11,688 bases of DNA from Phycisphaerales bacterium UBA3158 (lineage in GTDB: Bacteria > Planctomycetota > Phycisphaerae > Phycisphaerales > SM1A02), in contig DEYM01000018.1 of NCBI GenBank assembly GCA_002364555.1, positions 1-11,688 of the forward strand, given 5' to 3'. Below, in pieces: positions 6,266-11,688 of this stretch. Position numbers and translations under genes: made by a program. Position 1 is the first letter of the stretch. Each line of letters starts with the position of its first letter. The notes under the pieces were generated by a model. The model did no database searches and was not told where the DNA came from. It worked only from the letters and a program-made list of their open reading frames with translations.

Positions 6266-7468
6266 TCAGTCAAGGAAATCCTTCTTCTTCAGACGTTCAG
6301 GTACATAGACCTCGGTCACGTACGAGATGTCCTTGGTGATGAGGGATTCCACTTCCATCTTGAAACCATTGGCCAGCATGGTCCTGATTTCCTTCTGCCA
6401 GGGCTTTCTGTCGAGAAACCATGGATAGTCGGCGATCTGATTGGCTCGGGCAATGTCCCGGTCATTGAGTGCGATTCGGACATCGGTCGAGAGATCGCAT
6501 CGATCGTAGTCGTCGGATCGTATTCCGATGAACTTGGCATCAGGAACCGCCATTCGCTGACTTTCGAACGCCAGATTGATCGAGCCCTGCTTGATGACAC
6601 TGTAGATGTAGTGTCCCCATGGGTCGCAATCGAGCAGGCAGTAGATCGGGAGTCCCAGTTCCTTGTTCAGACGATGGAGCAATCGGCGAACGCCACGTGG
6701 AGGCTGTCCGGATCCTTCGGTCAGGATGCAGTTGTGCTCCTCCCAGAATCGATCCTCGTTGAACCGGCTCCAGACCGTGTCTTTCTCGACATGCAGTACG
6801 AAATCAGCTTCGCATTTCTCGAACTCGATGACGTCGGGTTCGCAGATGCTTGGAATGGCGTATCCGCCGGTCCCCATCTTGCGGCAGTTGATCTCATCGC
6901 CATTGTCCTTGATGGTTATGTTCCCGACCATCGTGCCTCGCTTCTTGGCGAACACATGCAGTTCCTCCCGGAGCCCGTTGAGAGTGACTTCCAGGTCCTC
7001 CAGGATGCCATCCGATTCGCCCTGATCGTTGAAGGTCTTCTCGTTGGTGCCCTCGATCGTATGCAGTGACATGTAGTACATGCCACGAAGGCTGAGCGTC
7101 TTGTCGGCTTCGATGAGCTCCTTGCAGCCCTTCGAGAGAAGCACTCCCTGCATGAACTTGCGAGCCTGTCCGACATTGAACAACGTGCGTCGCTGGGTAT
7201 TCTCTCCCATCTCGAGAATCCGCTTGCGGGTGTTGAACTTCATGTTGGAGACGGATCGCACCGGAATGTCCAGAAAGGGATCGGTCTGAGCCAGGCTCGA
7301 TTTGGCGACGCCTTCTACCATCTTCACGATCTTGGAAGAGGTGACCTTGTCCCGTTCGACCGATACCGACCGGCTTCTCTTGGCGGTCGACTTCTTGCTG
7401 GGCGTCTTCTTGGCTGTTTTCTTGGCCGTTTTCTTGGCCGTCTTCTTGGTGGTTTTCTTGGTGGCCAT
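6266..7468 (-). CDS. top6A: DNA topoisomerase VI subunit A (Spo11-like)
   Basis: The DNA-cleaving subunit of the type IIB topoisomerase, which with subunit B passes one duplex through another using ATP. The 400-aa product starts with a lysine/threonine/alanine-rich tail (residues 1-34) of five near-identical KKTA-type units. The winged-helix part carries the active-site motif LSLRGMYYMS; by alignment with Spo11 the nucleophile is Tyr132, the second of the pair. The Toprim domain carries the metal-binding residues Glu228 (HVEKDTVW) and Asp280/Asp282 (LLDCDPWGHYIY). Thus no essential residue appears lost. ATG 7468 follows GGAG at 7-nt spacing, and that GGAG lies directly after the stop of Topo VI B, so the two are translated from one message 20 nt apart. 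Topo VI is standard in archaea and plants and patchy in bacteria. Meiotic-type Spo11 is excluded by the bacterial operon context. Confidence 0.95.
   Translation of the reverse strand: MATKKTTKKTAKKTAKKTAKKTPSKKSTAKRSRSVSVERDKVTSSKIVKMVEGVAKSSLAQTDPFLDIPVRSVSNMKFNTRKRILEMGENTQRRTLFNVGQARKFMQGVLLSKGCKELIEADKTLSLRGMYYMSLHTIEGTNEKTFNDQGESDGILEDLEVTLNGLREELHVFAKKRGTMVGNITIKDNGDEINCRKMGTGGYAIPSICEPDVIEFEKCEADFVLHVEKDTVWSRFNEDRFWEEHNCILTEGSGQPPRGVRRLLHRLNKELGLPIYCLLDCDPWGHYIYSVIKQGSINLAFESQRMAVPDAKFIGIRSDDYDRCDLSTDVRIALNDRDIARANQIADYPWFLDRKPWQKEIRTMLANGFKMEVESLITKDISYVTEVYVPERLKKKDFLD
7405..7464 (-). repeat. Five tandem 12-bp units encoding the lysine-rich tail of Topo VI A
   Basis: Five consecutive 12-nt units, two of them identical (plus strand TTTTCTTGGCCG) and the others differing by a few bases, encode repeats of Lys-Lys-Thr-(Ala/Thr). 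They occupy codons 2-21 of the subunit A gene. Copy number in such arrays can change by slippage without breaking the frame, since each unit is four codons. Confidence 0.85.
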
Positions 7469-7488
7469 CAATCAGCTCCGGGCAGGTT

Positions 7489-9306
7489 TCATCGAACCTT
7501 GCGAGTGGTCTTCTTGCGGGATTTGGTCTGCTTCTTCTTTGCACGAGCCGACGGGCTGGCGAGACGAGTACCTTCGAAGAGAGATCCATCATCGTTCGTC
7601 TCTTCATCGGTTTCGGTGATGGCGTCTCTGAGGATGATGACTTGCTCATCATCATCGAGTCGGCTGACGGGCTCGACGACTTTTCCATCCTCATCAAGTC
7701 TGGTGTCGGCCTCGGCCGTCTTTCGAGCAGCCTGTTCCTGCAACGCCTTGTAGATCTCTTTTCCATCCATCCCCGTGACGGCCTCGCAGACCTTGGAGAT
7801 TTCGCCGATGTAGCGTTCGAACACGCTGCGACGCTCGGCTTCCTTCTTCATGCGGCTGCGGCGTCTGAGATAGATCCCCAGCTTGCGTCCACATTCCTGA
7901 AGCGCCAGTCGCATCTCCTTGCGGATTTCGTCGTAGTCGGCGATGGCTTCCTTGGATTCACTGGTGAATGGAACCCATACGCTGGCCATGTGGATCAGCA
8001 CGACAAGAGGACCCACCGGCATGCCGTTTCGAGGCTGGGACAGGCCGTAGTTCTTCCAGGAGGTTTCCATGACGGCCTTGAAGGAAGAGCAGGCCGATTG
8101 TTGATACAGCAGTGGGACCCGGTTGGCGAATCGAAGAACTCGTGCCGATTCCTCCGAGGAGAGCTTTCCTCCATAGGCAATCGCCACTTCGATCTGGAAA
8201 GGATTTCCACGGTATACCGACGGTGGGCGTGTGGCGGCGGAATAGAACTCGCCCTTGACCTCCTTGAGCAGCCCTGCCAGCATGGCTCGCGAGCCGATGG
8301 GGACCAGGCAGTCCGTGGGAGGCGCCATGATCGAGGTTTCCTGGATGGCGTTGTACAGAGCCTCCGCCTCATCATGGCCAAGCGTGTTGATGCGAGATCG
8401 AGGCGTGAGTGTCTTGGAGGTCTTCTTGTCTGCGGTCTGGATGAGCTCGCTGGCCTTGCGTTGACCGACGCGGGAAAACTCGTTCTGCAGGAAGGAAGTC
8501 ACATTCCCTCCGTCCGCTCTTTCCATCATCTGTATCAGTGTGCCCAGTTCGATTCCCTTCGGATGGGGCTTGATCTCCCGTGCTTCTTCGGGAAGTTCAT
8601 CGACACCGCGGGGGAATTCCATCGTTTCATTGGCGGGATTCACATACACGAACCAGGCATGGGGGTTGGCGATCGCCGTCTGTTCGAGATATTCATCTAC
8701 AGACTGCTTCCCCTTCTGATAGCGACCTTCCATCTCGATGGTGACCATGGTGCCATGGCCTTCGGGGAAATACTTGTCGGCGTTCGAGGATTCCCGGTCC
8801 GTCACGACTTCAGGCTTGTTCTTCGATGTGTCTATCTTGAGGGTGACTTCATGCGCCGGTTTGTTCTTCGTCTTAGAGATGATCTTGACGGGCTTACCGG
8901 TCGTCATGAGGCCGTACATGCCAGCGGCGGAAATACCAATGCCCTGTTGCCCTCTGGACATCTTCATCCGGTGGAACTTCGATCCATAGAGAAGTTTTCC
9001 GAAGATGTTCTCGATCTGCTTCCGGACGATACCCGGACCGTTGTCCCTGATGGTGACCTTGAATCGAGACTCGCTCAGCTGGAGAAGGGTCACATGGATT
9101 TCGGGAAGAATGCCGCCTTCTTCACAGGCATCCAGGGCATTGTCGACGGCTTCCTTGACGGTTGTCAGCAGTGCCTTGCGAGGGTTGTCGAATCCGAGAA
9201 GATGACGATTCTTGGCGAAGAACTCACTGACCGAGATATCTCGTTGCCTGGAAGCCATCTCCTCGGCAGTGGCACGTTTACCTGATTTGCTTGCAGCCTT
9301 TGGCAT
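7489..9306 (-). CDS. top6B: DNA topoisomerase VI subunit B (GHKL ATPase)
   Basis: The ATP-hydrolysing subunit that dimerises on ATP binding and drives strand passage by subunit A. The 605-aa product has the Bergerat ATP fold: Glu52 and Asn56 in KEAVDNALDACEE, Asp88 in IRDNGPGI, and GQQGIGISAAGMYG (119-132). A helix-two-turn-helix-like middle part and a transducer domain follow; the transducer contains SWKNYGL, matching the WKxYGL loop whose Lys contacts the ATP phosphate. The last 50 or so residues form an acidic stretch (TETDEETNDDG) and then a basic tail (AKKKQTKSRKKTTRKVR). ATG 9306 is fixed by an in-frame TGA two codons upstream, but no clear Shine-Dalgarno sequence precedes it. It is the first gene of the operon with top6A, reading away from ndk. 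Archaeal subunits are usually shorter, mainly because they lack this tail. Confidence 0.95.
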   Translation of the reverse strand: MPKAASKSGKRATAEEMASRQRDISVSEFFAKNRHLLGFDNPRKALLTTVKEAVDNALDACEEGGILPEIHVTLLQLSESRFKVTIRDNGPGIVRKQIENIFGKLLYGSKFHRMKMSRGQQGIGISAAGMYGLMTTGKPVKIISKTKNKPAHEVTLKIDTSKNKPEVVTDRESSNADKYFPEGHGTMVTIEMEGRYQKGKQSVDEYLEQTAIANPHAWFVYVNPANETMEFPRGVDELPEEAREIKPHPKGIELGTLIQMMERADGGNVTSFLQNEFSRVGQRKASELIQTADKKTSKTLTPRSRINTLGHDEAEALYNAIQETSIMAPPTDCLVPIGSRAMLAGLLKEVKGEFYSAATRPPSVYRGNPFQIEVAIAYGGKLSSEESARVLRFANRVPLLYQQSACSSFKAVMETSWKNYGLSQPRNGMPVGPLVVLIHMASVWVPFTSESKEAIADYDEIRKEMRLALQECGRKLGIYLRRRSRMKKEAERRSVFERYIGEISKVCEAVTGMDGKEIYKALQEQAARKTAEADTRLDEDGKVVEPVSRLDDDEQVIILRDAITETDEETNDDGSLFEGTRLASPSARAKKKQTKSRKKTTRKVR

Positions 9307-9527
9307 GTCTCATCGGGCCATCCCAGAATTGGAGATGGCACTGCTCGTCCTTGTGCTTTGCGGGCATCCTTGCCTGACCCGTTACGGCTCCACTTTACCA
9401 AGCGATGGGGATGGGGGTTGGGGCCCCACGTCTCGGCTGTTTTCGGTAGAATTCCTCTCCTCGAGCCGGGAAGGGCCCGCTCGTATTAGAACATCGCCCC
9501 ACGGGGCACGAACTGGAGCCGAGACTC
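9307..9527. other. Divergent intergenic region between top6B and ndk
   Basis: This 221-nt region must hold the promoters of both genes, but I find no convincing -35/-10 pair on either strand. A G-rich stretch with three runs of four or five G lies at about 9405-9422. A short GCCCC/GGGGC inverted repeat at 9496-9507 has too small a loop to be a strong hairpin. A TATTAG hexamer in the ndk direction (9484-9489) is a weak -10 candidate without a -35. Confidence 0.5.
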
Positions 9528-9998
9528 ATGGAAACCACCCTCATCATCCTCAAGCCCGACGCTGTTCAACGAGGTCTCATCGGCCGGATCATCAGCCGTT
9601 TCGAGGACAAGGGCCTCCAGGTCGTCGGCACCAGGCTCATGAAGATCTCACCTGAGTTGGCAGCGAAACACTACGAGTCCCATGAGGGAAAGCCTTTCTA
9701 CCCTGGCCTGGTCAGTTTCATGACCTCCTCACCGGTAGTCGTTCTGGCACTTCGAGGTGTTGGAGCCATCGCCATCTGTCGCAAGATGATGGGGGCCACC
9801 TTCGGTTCAAATGCCGAGCCGGGAACAATTCGAGGCGATTTCGGTGTGTCCAACAGCTTCAATCTGATCCATGGAAGTGATAGTCCCGAGGCGGCCAAAC
9901 ATGAACTGGGCCTGTTCTTCTCGTCCGAAGATCTCTTGGATTGGGACAGGGCCGGAGAGGGATGGATCTACGATCTGTCCGGTGACGAACCAGAGTAG
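9528..9998 (+). CDS. ndk: Nucleoside diphosphate kinase
   Basis: Transfers the terminal phosphate from ATP to nucleoside diphosphates through a phosphohistidine, keeping (d)NTP pools balanced in the cytosol. The 156-aa product begins METTLIILKPDAVQRGLIG, with the nucleotide-binding Lys9. It contains HYESHEGKPFYPGLVSFMTS, the PGTIRGDF segment, and the active-site NLIHGSDSPEAA with His115. The family consensus GATNP before PGTIRGD reads GATFG here, a minor loop change. ATG 9528 has GGAG 9 nt upstream. The product is slightly longer than the common 140-150 aa because of an acidic C-terminal end (LSGDEPE). It ends 5 nt from the convergent acetyltransferase, with no terminator between them. Confidence 0.97.
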   Translation: METTLIILKPDAVQRGLIGRIISRFEDKGLQVVGTRLMKISPELAAKHYESHEGKPFYPGLVSFMTSSPVVVLALRGVGAIAICRKMMGATFGSNAEPGTIRGDFGVSNSFNLIHGSDSPEAAKHELGLFFSSEDLLDWDRAGEGWIYDLSGDEPE

Positions 9999-10003
9999 GG
10001 CTG

Positions 10004-10441
10004 TTACAAGAGCTTCGCCATCATCAGACAATCGAAATAGTCGTCATTCAGTTTCCTGAATTCTCGAATGATGCCTTCCTCTTCGAAACCAAGATTCCTG
10101 TACAGCGCGATGGCATTTTCATTCGTTGTGTACACATGCAGTTCGACCTTCTCAAGGCCGAATTCCTCTGCTTGTCTGATCGTCTCCTTCAGCAGCAACG
10201 TACCGATGCCCTTGCCCCGATACCCAGGCAGTACGCCCATGCCCAGGCCACCGCGATGGTGGAGTCTTGGATTTCTCTCAGGAATCACATCGCACCAGCC
10301 GATCACCTGCTCATCCTTCACGACATAGAACACCGGGCCGCCACTTGAAATATGCCGCTGATGAATCTTCCTGACCTTTTCAAGGGATGGCGTTTCCACC
10401 ATTTCGATGTGGATCTGCTCGTTCGCGACAAAGTCGAGCAC
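10004..10441 (-). CDS. GNAT-family N-acetyltransferase, 5' end possibly interrupted
   Basis: A small acetyl-CoA-dependent acetyltransferase of unknown substrate. The fold is shown by VFYVVKDEQVIGWCDVIPE (beta strands 2-4), the acetyl-CoA pyrophosphate loop GYRGKGIG (residues 73-80 from the GTG at 10441), then LHVYTTNENAIALYRNLGFE and a closing strand. Translated from GTG 10441 it is 145 aa and lacks the usual first strand and helix. The same frame upstream still encodes IIPGDIRYIESLHK, which fits a GNAT N-terminus, back to an in-frame TAA at 10486-10484. Four codons beyond that is an ATG (10498-10496). The gene may therefore carry a nonsense codon near its start, or begin at GTG 10441, which has no clear ribosome site. 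The C-terminal part looks intact and under selection. Convergent with ndk. Confidence 0.75.
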   Translation of the reverse strand: MLDFVANEQIHIEMVETPSLEKVRKIHQRHISSGGPVFYVVKDEQVIGWCDVIPERNPRLHHRGGLGMGVLPGYRGKGIGTLLLKETIRQAEEFGLEKVELHVYTTNENAIALYRNLGFEEEGIIREFRKLNDDYFDCLMMAKLL

Positions 10442-10498
10442 CTTGTGGAGGCTCTCGATGTATCGGATGTCACCAGGGATGATTTAAATGTCACTCAT

Positions 10499-10858
10499 CG
10501 GCACTAGTCATTCATACAAAGGTACTAGCCACTGGGGGATTTAAGCATGTTTAAACGAGGCGAGGCCCTTTGAATCGTTCAAACCGGTCAAAAATTTTCC
10601 ACCAAAGCCCCTTTTTGAGGTCATAAGGGTCTGTTTTATTCAAATCCTGTATTTAAAACGTCTTATAGCGCCTAGTGACGAACAAAGCTGGGTTTGGTGC
10701 GTTTTATAGGGGACGGGCAAGGGTGGAGAGACCATGTCCTCATCCCGTAAGGGTTCGCGACCGACTCGTGATCTGATCACACCGCGTCCCCTGGGTCCGT
10801 CGAAGCGTGCATATGTGTGTACGCACTTTCGTCACGCCCTACGGGAGCCCCCCTTCCA
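10499..10858 (+). promoter_or_regulatory. A+T-richer gap upstream of the sigma factor gene, probable promoter/leader region
   Basis: About 360 nt without a recognisable gene; from 10499 to 10733 it is visibly richer in A and T than the rest of the window. It contains a perfect inverted repeat, TTTGAA TCG TTCAAA (10569-10583), a longer-range pair TCAAAAA (10588-10594) and TTTTTGA (10612-10618), and two TTATAG hexamers (10663-10668 and 10704-10709), each a -10 candidate without a matching -35. An ATG at 10734 has a good ribosome site (GGAG, 5 nt spacing) and opens a 116-codon frame that overlaps the sigma gene in another frame; I do not recognise its product. Confidence 0.5.
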
Positions 10859-11688
10859 ATGGTTAAGCGATCAACCCCTCGTATCACGTCATCGTCAATC
10901 TCAGCCGACTCGCGTCCTCGCAGGTCACCATCCAAACATAAGCAATCCGGTCGACGCCGCGTCAATGCGGCCGAAAGACGCCGTGCGATGTCGCTGGTGC
11001 CGGAGCCGGTGTTCTACATGGACTCCCCGAGCTTCCACGAGTCGGATGCCCACAAGAGCCTCTTCGAGGAAGCTGCAGCGGTGAAGCTGCCGGACACGGG
11101 CTGGTATCAGCCACTCGTCCACCAGTCCACTTCCGACAATCAGGCCAAGCAGGCCAAGAGTCAGGTGCTTACGGCCGCCGAGGAACGCATTCTGTTTCTT
11201 CAGTACAACTTCGCCCGCTATCGTCTGGAGACCATTCGCGGCGAAGTGGTGGATGGTCGACCACGTGATGCCCAGGTTCGAGCCATCTTCGAATGGCACG
11301 TCCGCGTTCGCCAGCTCAGGGAGCAGATCGCAGAGAGCAACCTGGCTCTGGTCCTTGCCATGGCCAAGCGAATCAAATCAAGCAGCCTCGAATTCGGCGA
11401 TCTCGTCAGTGAGGGCAACATGGCCCTGCTCAGAAGCATCGACAAGTTCGACATCGAGCGAGGCTTCAAGTTCTCGACCTATGCCTGCAGGGCCATCCTG
11501 AAATCGTTCTCACGTCTGGGAATGAAGAACACGAAGTATCGTCAGCGATTCCCCGCCCAGTTCGATCCGACGCTCGAGTCCTCGGATGAACCATCGGATC
11601 GTCGTCGCGAAGACGAGCTTGAAAGGGCTGCCGAGGCCGTGCATGTCGTCGTCAACAACGCGGCTGACCTGAGCGACATAGAACAAGA
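10859..11688 (+). CDS. Sigma-70 family RNA polymerase sigma factor, divergent, N-terminal part
   Basis: Directs RNA polymerase to promoters. The window ends after 276 codons, so regions 3 and 4 are not seen. The first 43 or so residues are a basic, Ser/Arg-rich tail. A region 1.2-like stretch (LTAAEERILF, from about residue 104) leads to region 2: REQIAESNLALVLAMAKRI, then LVSEGNMALLRSIDKFDIER and GFKFSTYA (from about residue 203). These match NLRLVVSIAKRY and DLIQEGNIGLMRAVDKFDYERGYKFSTYA of primary sigma factors. The following WWIRQAI of region 2.3/2.4 is replaced by CRAILKSFSRLGMKN, so the promoter-melting aromatic residues are missing. ATG 10859 is the most upstream ATG in frame (the frame opens after a stop at 10769-10771), with GGGAG 11 nt before it; ATG 10988 is an alternative. 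Family assignment is firm; subgroup is not. Confidence 0.85.
   Translation, partial: MVKRSTPRITSSSISADSRPRRSPSKHKQSGRRRVNAAERRRAMSLVPEPVFYMDSPSFHESDAHKSLFEEAAAVKLPDTGWYQPLVHQSTSDNQAKQAKSQVLTAAEERILFLQYNFARYRLETIRGEVVDGRPRDAQVRAIFEWHVRVRQLREQIAESNLALVLAMAKRIKSSSLEFGDLVSEGNMALLRSIDKFDIERGFKFSTYACRAILKSFSRLGMKNTKYRQRFPAQFDPTLESSDEPSDRRREDELERAAEAVHVVVNNAADLSDIEQ

Noticed and set aside
7642..9285. 547-codon open frame on the plus strand opposite Topo VI B.
   Set aside because: It is the antisense of a gene with clear catalytic motifs; the long open frame follows from codon bias in a GC-rich gene.
9403..9425. Possible G-quadruplex in the top6B-ndk spacer.
   Set aside because: Only three runs of four or more G are present; a fourth adequate run is missing within normal loop distance.
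10547..10573. Eight-codon open frame with a GGGGGA upstream, as a leader peptide.
   Set aside because: Too short to distinguish from chance; it has no run of regulatory codons and no attenuator after it.

Overview
This window looks like a chromosomal segment of a free-living bacterium of moderately high GC. It is made almost entirely of housekeeping genes: release factor 2, an aminotransferase, ribosomal protein S15, PNPase, NDP kinase and a sigma-70 family factor. I see no insertion sequences, phage genes, CRISPR array or tRNA. A bacterial rpsO-pnp pair beside a complete type IIB DNA topoisomerase (Topo VI A and B), an ANTAR-type response regulator and a divergent sigma factor suggests a Planctomycetota (Phycisphaerae-like) genome. 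That assignment is inference; no 16S rRNA or other decisive marker is present.

Layout. On the minus strand at the left edge is the 5' part of prfB (1-498), with its programmed frameshift site visible. Divergent from it is a class I aspartate-type aminotransferase (588-1811). Next come rpsO (1978-2247) and pnp (2446-4626), and a small membrane-tethered histidine kinase (4652-5479) follows pnp by 25 nt and probably starts at CTG. Convergent with the kinase is a minus-strand set: Topo VI B (9306-7489), Topo VI A (7468-6266) and an ANTAR response regulator (6101-5490). A 164-nt intergenic between Topo VI A and the regulator is packed with inverted repeats. To the right are ndk (9528-9998, plus) and a convergent GNAT acetyltransferase (10441-10004, minus) whose reading frame upstream is cut by a TAA. 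An A+T-richer gap of about 360 nt follows, then the first 276 codons of a sigma-70 family factor that runs off the right edge.

How the genes work together. prfB, rpsO and pnp serve translation termination, ribosome assembly and RNA turnover. The kinase and the ANTAR regulator end 10 nt apart, tail to tail, and may be a cognate two-component pair acting on RNA (antitermination) rather than on DNA. The two Topo VI subunits are separated by 20 nt, clearly form an operon, and retain all the catalytic motifs I could check.

The observations most worth following are the bacterial Topo VI operon with its lysine-rich tails, the structured leader of the ANTAR regulator, the prfB frameshift site without an obvious Shine-Dalgarno stimulator, the likely CTG start of the kinase, the early stop in the GNAT gene, and the divergent sigma region 2.
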